Source: Asterias amurensis (lineage: Eukaryota > Echinodermata > Asteroidea > Forcipulatida > Asteriidae). Taken from it: a stretch of DNA of 64,000 bases. The translations under genes and the position numbers were made by a program. The stretch is taken from contig NC_092661.1 of assembly GCF_032118995.1 (NCBI RefSeq), positions 10,044,494 to 10,108,493 on the forward strand. Reading direction: 5' to 3'. Below the pieces are notes generated by a model. That model was not told the DNA's origin. It searched no databases and saw nothing but the letters and a program-made list of their open reading frames with translations. This document shows positions 1 to 9,323 of the stretch, in pieces; position 1 is the stretch's first letter; each line of letters begins with the position of its first letter.

Positions 1-459
1 GAGTAATTGTTCGTCTCAGGCTCAACAAGCGAGGACAGTGTGACATCCATGAGTAATTGTTCGTCTCAGGCTCAACAAGCAAGGACAGTGTGACATCCAT
101 GAGTAATTGTTCGTCTCAGGCTCAACAAGCAAGGACAGTGTGACATCCATGAGTAATTGTTCGTCTCAGGCTCAACAAGCAAGGACAGTGTGACATCCAT
201 GAGTAATTGTTCGTCTCAGGCTCAACAAGCAAGGACAGTGTGACATCAATGAGTAACTGTTCGTCTCAGACTCATTAAGCCAGGCCAACGTGACATCAAT
301 GAGTAACTGTTGGTCTCAGGCCAAACAAGCCAGGCCAGTGTGACATCTGTGAGCAGTTGTTCGTTTCAAACCCAACAAGCCAGGCCAGTGTGGCATCGAT
401 GAGTAGGCCTAATTGTTTCCTTCAGACTCAACAAGCTAGATCAGTTTGACATCTATGAG
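1..459. repeat. 50-bp minisatellite, about 9 units, open at left edge
   Basis: A unit of exactly 50 bp beginning GAGTAATTGTTCGTCTCAGG recurs at 1, 51, 101, 151 and 201 with almost no differences. It continues at 251, 301, 351 and 401 with increasing divergence (CAAGGACAG becomes CAGGCCAG). The last unit carries small insertions and the array fades out near 459. There are no spacers, so it is not CRISPR-like. The gradient of decay to the right suggests that the homogenised core lies to the left, outside the window. Confidence 0.95.
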
Positions 460-553
460 AAGTTAAGTCACTCTTCCTCATTTAGCTCATCAGAATCACT
501 GAAAATTAAAAAGAAAATGAACACACATCAATTATCAGATATCATCATGTTTC

Positions 554-1069
554 ATTCATGAATATCCCACACAGTTTCTCTACTCCTGTCGGTGGAGAGG
601 GCGTCACGTGGGGGTATTTAAACGGTTGATAACTACGGTTGTTTTTAACCACCTGGCTTTTGCGTGTGAGGCGCACAAAATTATCACGCGGAACGCGATT
701 CATAGCTATTAGTAACAGCGCGTAACCTACTTCTAAGCGCGTGCGCGTAATCTATTTCTAAGTGCGCGTGCGTACACACAACCCTTGCGCAACAGAACCT
801 TCACAAAGTTGTTGAAAAAAATATTTCAAACCTCAAATTTTCAACTGTCAAAGTGTCTGTAATTGTATTTTTGTAACGTTTTTTAACAAAAGGGCATTTA
901 TGAATGGGAATAAAAGAGTAGTGACTCGTTCTTAAACGTCCGTTTAAAACCTTACAGGGTCGTTGCCGTGCGCTAAAGGCCCTCGCCTTCAGATCGGGCC
1001 TTTATCACATAGCAACTCGACCCTGCTGGCTTTAAACGGCCGTGTAAGAACTACCTTTTTATTCCCTTA
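554..1069. repeat. two-part inverted-repeat element, copy 1
   Basis: The first part (554-905) is bounded by ATTCATGAATA and its inverted counterpart GGCATTTATGAAT. It contains GGTGGAGAGGGCGTCACGTG followed by a TATTTAAA box. The second part (about 902-1069) starts GAATGGGAATAAAAG and ends CTTTTTATTCCCTTA, with inverted arms around GTTCTTAAACG and CGACCCTG. The same order of parts recurs at 5258-5816, which marks this as a dispersed element, probably a non-autonomous DNA transposon or one MITE inserted next to another. No coding capacity is seen. Confidence 0.7.
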
Positions 1070-1306
1070 TTAAAGTAAACCATCATAATTGTTCTGTCCC
1101 AATTTGAAATCAGCAAAAGTTCCCTTCTCTTTTCACTTGAGTATATGGATTAAAAACTTTAAAACTCAATCTCTAATGGGTTTTTTTCAGAACCAGACCC
1201 AGAATTAAGTCCCAAAGTTCCGGAACCGCCCTTAAGCTTAATTAAAATGTACTTTTGACATGGTTGTTTATTGCCAATGATGAATAGAGGGATGAAGTAC
1301 AATAAG

Positions 1307-1458
1307 CCAGGAGTGCGTTTTGGTGACCCCAATCAGGTCATCGGTTGAACATTTGTGCGTGTTCGGTTGAGCGTGGTGTCGAAGCTGTTCAGACGAACCG
1401 GTAACTGACTTGTTGAGTCATTTGGGCTTTGGTTGGGGTCGCCAAAACGCACTCCTGG
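1307..1458. mobile_element. MITE with CCAGGAGTGCG termini
   Basis: The left end CCAGGAGTGCGTTTTGGTGA is the inverted complement, with one mismatch, of the right end TCGCCAAAACGCACTCCTGG, over about 26 bp. The interior (about 100 bp) is unrelated and non-coding. This is the form of a miniature inverted-repeat transposable element. It lies immediately next to the element at 1459. Confidence 0.8.
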
Positions 1459-1830
1459 TCGACTAGTGCGACTAGTGTGGAAGTCGCAACTATTGATTGC
1501 TTAGTCGATTCGTGACTACCACTTTTCAACTCCCCGGTTAATCATGCGGTCACAACTGCTACAAAAATAGTCGCGACTACCTGTTTGGTGAAGCACTTTT
1601 GTTGCTCATGACAATCACGACAACATAATTATCTTCTGAAACACAATCAGACATCAGTGACACAATCCTTTACTCCTTTCAGTTAAATTTTTACTATATA
1701 TTGCCCCTGCGACAAACAATGTGCTGCACTGCAATGCATCTTGAGAATTAAAAATTAGTCACAACTAGTGTCAAAGTCGCGACTATTTGAGGCTTTACTA
1801 GTCAAGTAGTAAATTTCACTAGTCGCCCTA
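1459..1830. mobile_element. MITE-like element with GACTAGTGCGACTAGTG ends
   Basis: The left end (GACTAGTGCGACTAGTG...AAGTCGCAACTA) is matched in inverted orientation by the right end (TAGTCGCGACTATTTG...CACTAGTCGCCC). Similar TAGTCGCGACTA motifs recur inside. It is about 370 bp and non-coding. The right boundary is clearer than the left, which abuts the preceding MITE. Confidence 0.6.
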
Positions 1831-2251
1831 CATCAAGAAAGATGTTGGTTGGTGGAGGTAAAAATGATTCAAGTATTTCATCCTCTCATCAGCCCCAATA
1901 TTATTAAGGACAAGAATTAAATAAAAATAGGAAAGGACTGAGTAAGGGGTGACTTGACTTTACCAATGTCAAATAAATACTAAATGAAATAATAGTTACC
2001 TCACCTTTGTTGGTAAAAAAAGGAACAAAAAGAAGAGAGACATGTCAATGTCAGTTTGGTAATAAAGATGTTGTGTGCAATCTAAGCATTTTGGACTTTT
2101 TGAGAAAAGTAATTTAAAATGTTCTTTTTATACCTTTACTGGATCCCTTTCTTGAAAAATTTAAATCAGTTCTTACAAGTGCCAAAAGAAGTGGTCCAAA
2201 GTATAAACCAAAGACAAGCGTTAGCAAGATTTGTGAATTTGAATCTGACCT
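1831..2251. other. no feature recognised
   Basis: AT-rich sequence between repeats with no open frame of note, no RNA gene and no clear repeat structure. Confidence 0.5.
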
Positions 2252-2600
2252 GGGCCCAATTTCATAGAGCTGCTAAGCACAAAAAATGTGCTTAGCATGA
2301 CATTTCTTCCTTGATAAAAACAAGGTTATCAATTAAATTTCCGTATTGTTGTGTATTGCTTGTTTCTGGTATTCAGCTGAACATTGTTGATTATCCAGAA
2401 AATCAATTTGGTTGCTAATCCTGTTTTTGTCAAGGAAAAATTTCATGCTGAGCAAATTTTCGTGCTTAGCAGCTCTATCAGTATCATGAAGCTTGCAAGA
2501 ACAAAAACTTGCTAAGGCTAAGCACAGAAAAGTATTGCTTAACAGAAACAGGTAGTTTAAGTTAACATTGTTGTGACTGTGGTGCCCCCTATCTATCAAC
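2252..2600. mobile_element. GGGCCCAATTTCAT MITE family, truncated copy
   Basis: It begins GGGCCCAATTTCATAGAGCTGC and contains repeated GCTTAGCA/TGCTAAGC motifs and the segment AACAGAAACAGG...TTGTTGTGACTG...GGTGCCCC. These also occur at 6418-6545, 29247-29438 and 35058-35246. The right terminus (GAAACTGGGCCC in the better copies) is missing here. Confidence 0.65.
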
Positions 2601-2673
2601 TTTTGCTTCAATTATTAAAGCAAAAAAGTGGTTAAGGAGAAATTCCATCTAAACAGCGAATAATCTCTGCGTA

Positions 2674-2790
2674 AAGCGCCACCACTTTTTCACTAATTTT
2701 TACAAAAAGGGATATCTCATTGAGGTAAGTTAGATACTATATTATTTCATATCGAATGAAAACGTGGTGGCGCCATACGGAAACTTTTCC
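2674..2790. mobile_element. MITE with GGCGCCACCACTTTTTCA ends, copy A
   Basis: Inverted ends GCGCCACCACTTTTTCAC and GTGGTGGCGCCATACGGAAA flank a core with ATATCTCATTGAGGTAA and TATTATTTCATATCGAATGA. Copy B lies 31 bp away in the opposite orientation, so the two together fold into a long hairpin. Confidence 0.8.
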
Positions 2791-2821
2791 CATAAGTGTT
2801 TATGACACATTACACAGTAGT

Positions 2822-2953
2822 GGAAAAGTTTCCGTATGGCGCCACCACTTTTTCATTTGATATGAAATAATATTGTATCTAATTTACCTCATTGAGATAT
2901 CCTTTTTTGTAAAAATGAGTGAAAAAGTGGTGGCGCCATACGGAAAGTTATCC
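2822..2953. mobile_element. MITE with GGCGCCACCACTTTTTCA ends, copy B
   Basis: Same family as copy A, opposite orientation. It starts GGAAAAGTTTCCGTATGGCG and ends GTGGCGCCATACGGAAAGTT. Both terminal repeats (about 35 bp) are intact, so this copy looks younger than A. Diverged relatives are at 15648-15780 and 18383-18500. Confidence 0.85.
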
Positions 2954-3880
2954 AAATATAATTAACCACTGTTTTACACCGAGTTTCCTTACCCACAGAA
3001 ATAAAGATTTATTTATGTCGAGTATTACAACATCATGGCTGGCGCCGCTATTGTCTGAAAATAATTTTGCCCATGCTCTCACGGACCGTCTTGCAAAAAT
3101 GTCAAATTTCTGTATTCATGGCCAACTTGGCCCGCCAAAATATGGACTAGGTATAGCTTGAATTACAAACGAATAACTTAAATATCTCTCTGTGTGATAT
3201 TGACTGTGACAATGATAAATAAAATTGTGTTTAAAAAAACTGTTCTTACCTTTTTAATTAAAGCAAGACGACGCCATATTGTACAACACCAATGCCTAGG
3301 GCGCAGGCGCAGACGCAGGCGCAGGTGTTTACGTGTTGCATGACGACATTCTACATTATTTGTCTTGCCGCAAGAAAATAATCGTCTGCTCAACCACACC
3401 AAAATAAAGATGTTATGGTCAATTTATTTAATAAAATTTGTATGACTCTTCTCTATACAAAAACGTATTACTGCAAATAAAATGTTTCACGGTTTGAAGG
3501 CAGTGGACACTAGTGGTTAAATAATCATTAGCATAAAGCTTTATCAGAGAGCACTAAAAACAACAACCCCAAAACAACAACAACAACATCCATGCAATGA
3601 GTTGTTTAATAGTTGTTCGAAAGGCACGTAAACGATTCTTTATACACAAAGTAGCATACAGAAAAAAGTTCCTAGTAGGCAATCTCCAAGAAGGAAATTC
3701 TATGTTTGGGAAATAGTGAAAAAAAAGAACTGCCCCTTGTAATGCCAAAATATATATTTTTTTTTCATACAGTGCATGCAGTTGGTTGCCTCCAAGTCGC
3801 CTGGAAATTGCCCTTCGTTACTTTGCATTGATTTGCCGTAGTAGCCTAATTATGTTGACAATTCAACACTCGGCATAATG
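2954..3880. other. no gene; short GC-rich simple repeat
   Basis: The only local structure is a (GCAGGC)n-like stretch at about 3302-3328. Short open frames on both strands show no family features. Confidence 0.5.
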
Positions 3881-4500
3881 ACATTGGATGATTGTTTGTT
3901 CATTTGCAAGTTTGTTGTGATGGAGAAAGTGCGCGTATTACGGAATAAAAACAGGTGTTTGAGACGCGCAACTAAGGCTTGTGATTGGTTGGTAGTAACA
4001 CACGGCATGATAACAATGGACGAATGAATGAACTTGTTTGTTTGCAACTTGTTGTGATAAGTTGGTGGAGAAAGGGCACGTATTGCAAAAAGACCACAGG
4101 TGTTTGAGAGCGCAACTAAGGCTTGTGATTGGTTGGTAGTAAACACACGGCATGATAACATTGGACTATCGAATGAACTTGTTTGTTTGCAACTTGTTGT
4201 GATAATTTGGTGGAGAAGGAGCGCAACCAAGGCTTGTGATTGGTTGAAAGTAACAAACAGGTGTTTGAGACGCGCGACTAAGGCCTGTGATTGGTTGATA
4301 GTAACACATGGCATTATCACATTGGACGAATGAATTTGTTTATTTGCAACTTGTTGTGATAAGTTAGTGGGAGAAAGTGCACGTATTGCAACATACCCAC
4401 AGGTCTTTCAGACGCACGACTAAGGCTTGTGATTGGTTGATAGTACCACACAGGTGTTTCAGACGCGCGACTATTCCATTCTGATTGGTAAATAATTTTG
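3880..4500. repeat. degenerate tandem array with repeated CCAAT boxes
   Basis: The motif AAGGCTTGTGATTGGTTG recurs near 3973, 4117, 4229, 4279 (AAGGCCTG variant) and 4421. It is accompanied by GGTGTTTGAGACGCGC, CACGGCAT(G/T)AT and TTTGTTTGCAACTTGTTGTG segments. Spacing is irregular (about 50-145 bp), so units have been lost or partly duplicated. ATTGG is the inverted CCAAT box. Overlapping open frames here are made by the repetition and are not genes. Confidence 0.85.
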
Positions 4501-4624
4501 AGCCCACGTTCCATTTCGGTGACTGATGTCCCAATGTGCACGTGCATACAATTAATGTGTCGTTGTTTTTTCGGTGGTTAGAAATAGATTCGAAAAGTTT
4601 TCTCATGCCATTTGCCATGCTATT

Positions 4625-4802
4625 TATAGACCTTTATTACGGTGTGGTCATCTTGATTTTACTCCATTCAAACTCACTGTAACCAAACTGAGGCTAGACG
4701 AAATAATAGTCTGGTGCCATGCGCAATGAATGTTAGCATTCATTACTGTTATTGGGAACGGAGAACATGATCAAGATTGTGACAGCGTGATAAAGGTCTA
4801 TA
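4625..4802. mobile_element. MITE with TATAGACCTTTAT ends, copy 1
   Basis: TATAGACCTTTATTACGGTG at the left is the inverted form of GTGATAAAGGTCTATA at the right. The 178-bp body is non-coding. A second copy in the opposite orientation lies at 20903-21072. It carries the same inner segments (TTGGTTACGGTGAGTT, GGCACCAAACTATTATTTCG). Confidence 0.85.
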
Positions 4803-5057
4803 GTACTATTGCATTTAATAACGAAACAACATGCCTATATAAATACGTGTAAGAAAACATTTTAGCTTGCTTTCCCATGGATAAACATTGGGCCTACTGT
4901 CTATGATATTTGAAAACATTTTGCAAACAATCTTTTCAAGTATAACTATTATATTAACTGTCGAATTCTAATTTGTTTTCAATTATTCAGTTATAGCTTT
5001 TCAGTTCGTTTATGCTGCAAAATGGTAATTTCGTACAATTCTTGTTCATACAGACAT

Positions 5058-5250
5058 TTAAAGATGCTGGACACTATTGGTAATTATCAAGACCAGTCTT
5101 CTCAATTGGGGTATCTCAAAATATTCTCGAAAACACTACGTTACTTCAGAGGGAGTCGTTTCTCACCACCTCTCCCCGTTACTCGTTACCACGTAAGGTT
5201 TTATGCTAATAATTATTTTGAGTAATTACCAATAGTGTCCACTGTCTTTA
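5058..5250. mobile_element. TTAA-family MITE (GGACACTATTGG), internally deleted
   Basis: It starts TTTAAAGATGCTGGACACTA and ends AGTGTCCACTGTCTTTAA. Only the outer parts of the roughly 370-bp consensus remain (GACCAGTCTTCTCA, CAGAGGGAG, CTCTCCCC, TTATGCTAATAATTATTTTG). Eight bases separate it from the element at 5258. Confidence 0.85.
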
Positions 5251-5257
5251 ATTACAT

Positions 5258-5816
5258 ATTCATAAATACCTCAGACAGTTTCGCTATTCCTATTGGTGGA
5301 GAGCGCGTCACGTGGGTGTGTATAAACCTTTGTTAATGACCAGTAATAAGTGTTGAAAAATGGGCGTGACACGCGAGCTTGCACCTGTTCTTATAAGACA
5401 GTTTCTTCATTCCTATTGGTCGAGAGCAACGGCCGAGACAGTTGTGCCACATCACGCGATACGCGCGACGCGCGCAGCATTCCCTTATAAGGAGTTGTTT
5501 ACCCTAGGGCGGCGGAGGGCCTTGCCATTTCATAGCTGGAGGGGTGTTGTGTTGAATGAAATCATTAAACAATTATAATTTTTGCATTTATTTTACTTTT
5601 TGACCAAAAGTGTTGATGTTTTTGACCGAAAAGGTATTTATGAATGGGAATCAAAAGATGTTTAATCGGTTTTCAACTAGTGGTTTAAACCCGCCGAGGC
5701 CTGGTTCTTGATAATTTACCTCGACTTCGTCTCGGTAAAATTAATTATCAAGAACCAGGCCTCGTTGGGATTAAACCACTAGTTGAAAACCTCTTCACCA
5801 CACATTGATTCCCTTA
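5258..5816. repeat. two-part inverted-repeat element, copy 2
   Basis: The first part, 5258-5645, is bounded by ATTCATAAATACC and GGTATTTATGAAT. It carries GGTGGAGAGCGCGTCACGTG plus a second, partial copy of that segment near 5396. The second part, 5642-5816, runs from GAATGGGAATCAAAAG to TTGATTCCCTTA. It is a near-perfect palindrome with arms TTTTCAACTAGTGGTTTAA and CCTGGTTCTTGATAATT about a centre at 5729. The order matches the copy at 554-1069. Confidence 0.8.
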
Positions 5817-6159
5817 ATATTAATAGTAATGGAAACTTTCCGATACAATTCTTTAGCGAGACTACGGTTGAGAAAGTGACATGTGCGTACATCGATCTAA
5901 AGCTACATTAAATGTCGAAACATTTGTTTTGACCGAAAAGAAACAAAAAGCCCGCATGAAATATTCAAATAGTAAAAGTCAATAGTTTGGATGGTGTGTC
6001 GCAGAATACCTGGTGCCTTGAAACCTCGAGTGACTCACCCCCTGGGCTCACGTTTTTCAGTTGCGGCCTTTTCAGCCGGGTGCAATTTTTTGTCTGTACG
6101 TCAAAGTTGCCATGCACTGTGGTAGTGTTTTTCGATTGGGAATCTCTTCTAAATCGATT

Positions 6160-6310
6160 AATAAAGGGAATCCTTAAAAATACAATCAGGACGAAAATTG
6201 AGGATGGCAATTTTAATGTGCAGAAGAAACCAAATTGCTGCCAGGTGTATTTTCCAAACGTCGGCGGGGGCTCCCCTGCTTCGGATCGGGCTTGGTTGGA
6301 AACACACTGC
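6160..6310. repeat. diverged repeat shared with 8478-8600
   Basis: It shares TTTTCCAAACGTCGGCG followed by GGCTCC, and an upstream AATCAGGACG...GGCAAT segment, with 8478-8600. The match is patchy and I cannot define ends. Open frames here are probably chance. Confidence 0.35.
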
Positions 6311-6417
6311 AAAAAGTTTATACTGCTCGAAAATTGATGACTGCGCTGAAAGCCGGGGCCCAACCCGGCGTTTTGAAAATACCCGATAAACCCTGTATGC
6401 ATAAAAACGTGATACGC

Positions 6418-6545
6418 ACAGAATAGTATTGCTGAACAGAAACAGGTTACCAACCAAAATCTTATAAAGTTTACATTGTTGTGACTGGTGCCCCAACTCT
6501 ATTAGTTGCTTAGCAAATCACATTTTCGATCAGTATTTTCTGCTT
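6418..6545. mobile_element. GGGCCCAATTTCAT MITE family, fragment
   Basis: It matches the right half of the family: GAACAGAAACAGGTTACCAA, TTACATTGTTGTGACTGGTG, GCCCC, TTGCTTAGCAAAT, CAGTATTTTCTGCTTAA. The terminal GGGCCC is absent. Confidence 0.6.
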
Positions 6546-6973
6546 AAATATATATGTCTCTATATTATACAGTACACCAAACCGGCACTAAATACAATCC
6601 GACTTTGCCAAGACATATATATAAAAAGTAAAAAAAAATCATCCACACCTAGTAACGTAATAAGGCCCCCCCCCCCCTCCCCGTATATTTTTTTAAACAT
6701 CCGTGAACAGTATGCCTCTGCTGATGCCAGTGAGTAACCAATGTCCAGTTTATTCTACCTCCATAGTAGAACCGAAATAAAAGAGTCAGTTGCTACGGCC
6801 ACATCAAAAACGCACTACCTTAAAAATGTCCAATTGGTGTAAGTATTTCCATTTCGAAACTCATGCCATGCTCTGGCCAATGAGTGTTTGAGTTCCATCA
6901 ATACTTAATTCACTGCAGGCCTAGTGAATTAATATTCATAAGTTGTCACAAAACACTCATCCACCGTCTATAC

Positions 6974-6986
6974 GGGGGGGGGGGGG
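6974..6986. repeat. 13-G homopolymer just upstream of lectin TATA box
   Basis: An uninterrupted run of 13 G lies three bases before a TATATAAG box. Such runs are common across this window (see Findings). Confidence 0.95.
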
Positions 6987-6989
6987 TAA

Positions 6990-7021
6990 TATATAAGGTG
7001 ATGCTTGAGTTTTCTTCAGTC
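6990..7021 (+). promoter_or_regulatory. TATA box and initiator of lectin gene A
   Basis: TATATAAG at 6990-6997 is followed by TTCTTCAGTC, whose TCAGTC at 7016-7021 fits the metazoan initiator (TCAKTY). The A at 7018 lies 28 bp from the first T of the TATA box, which is the normal spacing. A start here gives a 5' leader of about 117 bases before the ATG at 7135 with no upstream ATG. This is inference from motif spacing only. Confidence 0.6.
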
Positions 7022-7134
7022 AACTTTCGTAGGAAGTGAGGCAGAGCTGCTTTGGCGTTGTCGTTATAAACTGGAATTTAAAAAGATTAATCGTGAACAG
7101 ACGAAACACTTATCTATTTCATTTCACAATCGCC

Positions 7135-7647
7135 ATGAAGTTCTACATGATTTTGATGATGTTGATGTTGCCGTCTTCAGGGCATGCTAAGTGTGTTTGT
7201 CCCAAAGGCTGGTCCGTCTACGGCAGGCACTGCTATCTTTACGTGTCACAGCCGGATTTCTTCTACAATGCCGAAGCAATCTGTCTCAGCAAGAGCCTCA
7301 ACGGTCGCGAATCGCACCTCGCTTCGGTACTGTACGTCGGGGAAGAGGACTTCATCGCAGGGTTAGCACCGAGGGATAAGTCTTCTAATTTCTGGATTGG
7401 ACTTAAAGGCCACTACCTCTCAGCATGGCAATGGACAGACGGAGAGCCGTACATATTCTATAACTGGGACACAAACTCTCCACAGAACTATCTGTATTAC
7501 TCTGGTGAGGACTGCGTTCGAATGCTTGTTGACGATCCCACTCACTACTGGTTGAATTACCCATATTGTTCTACCAACTACAAGTTACCCTACGTGTGCA
7601 AGATGTTACAGCGATACCAATACAGACCGAGTGCTCCATTAGCCTGA
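7135..7647 (+). CDS. secreted C-type lectin-like protein A (sugar site lost)
   Basis: 170 residues in one exon. Residues 1-18 form a hydrophobic signal peptide (MKFYMILMMLMLPSSGHA), followed by one C-type lectin domain to the C-terminus. Visible landmarks are the CVCPKGW start (C20, C22), C33, C50, WIGL at 87-90, WQW at 98-100, GEDC at 124-127, C145 and C155. C22-C33, C50-C155 and C127-C145 fit the long-form CTLD disulfides. C20 is unpaired and may link chains, as in echinoidin-type dimers. At the calcium/sugar site, the QPD of typical galactose binders is replaced by SPQ (115-117) and WND by WLN (139-141), so ordinary calcium-dependent sugar binding is unlikely. I chose the ATG at 7135 because it begins the signal peptide; the frame is open upstream to 7036 but lacks secretory character. 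It shares CKMLQRYQYRP at the C-terminus with the gene at 10091, so the two are paralogues. Family assignment is firm, the function is not. Confidence 0.9.
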   Translation: MKFYMILMMLMLPSSGHAKCVCPKGWSVYGRHCYLYVSQPDFFYNAEAICLSKSLNGRESHLASVLYVGEEDFIAGLAPRDKSSNFWIGLKGHYLSAWQWTDGEPYIFYNWDTNSPQNYLYYSGEDCVRMLVDDPTHYWLNYPYCSTNYKLPYVCKMLQRYQYRPSAPLA

Positions 7648-8002
7648 ATTATATCTGACGTCACACTTCAAGGCTCTCATTGCCTTCATGGTCCTGGAGA
7701 TTCGCGGTTAAATCTGACGTACATGTATTTACATATGAAGCTTTTAATGTACATGTAAGTTTAACACTATTAATCATTTCGTAGCAAGATATGACAACAA
7801 TGTTACAATGTTCAGAGTGCATAGTTGTGTAAGGAACTCGTACAATAAGAACTCGTATATTTCTTTGTCATGTTGGACAAGTCAAACTTGAAACAGCAGA
7901 TAGCTTGTTATGAAAGCTTGAACAAGCCTCAAGCACCACAATGGCAGGCTTTGATGTCTGTATATACATTTTGCAAAATTAAAATACTGTAATACTGTTT
8001 TC
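7648..8002 (+). other. 3' untranslated region of lectin A (probable)
   Basis: Non-coding AT-rich sequence after the stop. A variant poly(A) signal ATTAAA lies at 7978-7983. A MITE begins at 8003. Confidence 0.4.
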
Positions 8003-8390
8003 TTTAAAAGTAGTGATGGACACTATTGGTAATTACTCAAAATAATTATTAGCATAAAACCTTTATTGATTACAAATAGTGGGGAGAGGTTGATAGTATA
8101 AAACATTGTGAGAAACAGCTCCCTCTGAAGTGACGTAGTTTTCGAGTAGGAAGTAATTTTACACAAAATTTGATTTCGAGACTTCAGATTTAGAATTTCA
8201 GGTCTCGAAATCAAGCATCTGAAGGCACACAACTTCGTGTGACCAGGTTGTTTTTTCATTAATATCCTGCAACTTCGACGACCAATTGAGCTCAAATTTC
8301 CACAGGTTTGTTATTTTATGCATAATGTTGAGATATACAAAGTGAGAAGACTAGTCTTTGACAATTACCAATGGTGTCAGTGTCTTTAAG
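8003..8390. mobile_element. TTAA-family MITE (GGACACTATTGG), near full length
   Basis: It runs from TTTAAAAGTAGTGATGGACAC to CAATGGTGTCAGTGTCTTTAA. The internal order matches the consensus: CTCAAAATAATTATTAGCAT, GGGGAGAGGTTGATAG, CATTGTGAGAAAC, CTCTGAAGTGACGTAG, an inner hairpin TTTCGAGAC...GTCTCGAAATC, CACACAACTTCGTGTGAC, TTTCACAGGTTTGTTA. It is non-coding. Repeat-derived open frames occur on the minus strand. Confidence 0.9.
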
Positions 8391-8411
8391 TGAATGGCAG
8401 CACCAATTAAT

Positions 8412-8469
8412 AAGGTTTTATGCTAATAATCATTTTGAGTAATTATCAATAGTGTCCACTGCCTTTAAA
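8412..8469. mobile_element. TTAA-family MITE, terminal fragment
   Basis: AAGGTTTTATGCTAATAATC and AATAGTGTCCACTGCCTTTAA match the last 55-60 bp of the family. Confidence 0.8.
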
Positions 8470-8477
8470 GAGTGATT

Positions 8478-8600
8478 AACCCACATTCTCTTAAAATTTG
8501 AATCAGGTCGGAAAACAATGTGGCAATGTACGGACATTTTCCAAACCTCGGCGTTGGCTCCAGCTCTGTCTCCAGGCTCCAGCTCCGGGTTATGAAAGGG
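8478..8600. repeat. diverged repeat shared with 6160-6310
   Basis: TTTTCCAAACCTCGGCG and GGCTCC match 6160-6310. A short GGCTCCAGCTC duplication lies at about 8550-8586. Confidence 0.35.
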
Positions 8601-8817
8601 CCCAGGGCAAAATTTCATGAGCTGCTTCAGCATAAAAATACTGCACCTTTAAAATCCTTGCTTGGTAATAATGAACAGGATACCAATCATATTTTTATAC
8701 CAAATATGCATTGATTCCTCACCATGCCTCAAATCCTCAGTAGGATACCGATCACAATGTAACATTATGCATGTAACCCTATTCTGGTGAGCATTGCTGT
8801 GCTAAGCCTGTTTTGTG

Positions 8818-8953
8818 CTGATAGACACTATTGGTATAATTATTAAAAAATTAGTATTAGCATAACTTATACTTTGTAACGAGCAATAGCGAGCTGTTAA
8901 AAATGATTGTATTAAACATTGTGAGAAACGGCTTCCTCTGAAGTAATTTCTCA
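8818..8953. mobile_element. older TTAA-family MITE, left half (split by insertion)
   Basis: It runs from AGACACTATTGGTATAATTA through AGCAATAGCGAGCTGTT and CATTGTGAGAAACGGCTTCC to GAAGTAATTTCTCAT. The next consensus bases (about TAAAAT...GAATTCGAGACCTC) resume only at 9324. The two halves are separated by the copy at 8954-9323. Confidence 0.8.
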
Positions 8954-9323
8954 TTAAAGACATGTGGACACTATTGGTATTGTCAAAGACTAGTCTTCAC
9001 AGTCGGTGTAGCTCAACATATGCATAAAATAACAAACCTGTGAAAATTTGAGCTCAATCGGTCGTCGAAGTTGCGAGATAATAATGAAAGAAAAAACACC
9101 CTTGTCACACGAAGTTGTGTGCTTTCTGATGCTTGATTTCGAGACCTCAAATTCTAAACTCGAATTCGTGGAAAATTCTTTGTTTCTCGAAAACTACGTC
9201 ACTTCAGAGGGAGCTGTTTCTCACAATGTTTTATACTATCAACCTCTCCCTATTACTTGTAATCAAGAAAGGTTTTATGATGGAATTTATTTTGAGAATA
9301 CCAATAGTGTCCACTGCCTTTAA
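8954..9323. mobile_element. TTAA-family MITE inserted into an older copy
   Basis: TTAA at 8954-8957 and TTAA at 9320-9323 flank an element running AGACATGTGGACACTATTGG...CCAATAGTGTCCACTGCCTT. Removing it rejoins the halves of an older member, so TTAA is the duplicated target site. TTAA duplication is characteristic of piggyBac transposition. The element is about 360 bp and non-coding. Confidence 0.88.

Noticed and set aside
1-459. Regular repeats as a CRISPR array
   Set aside because: The 50-bp units are contiguous with no unique spacers, and the context is animal DNA.
3850-4618. Overlapping frames of 71-156 codons with NQSQALVA motifs as a repeat protein
   Set aside because: They are translations of the tandem array on several frames at once; no signal or family features.
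5965-6496. Frames of 112-162 codons on the minus strand as a gene
   Set aside because: They overlap each other in different frames and coincide with diverged repeats and a MITE fragment.
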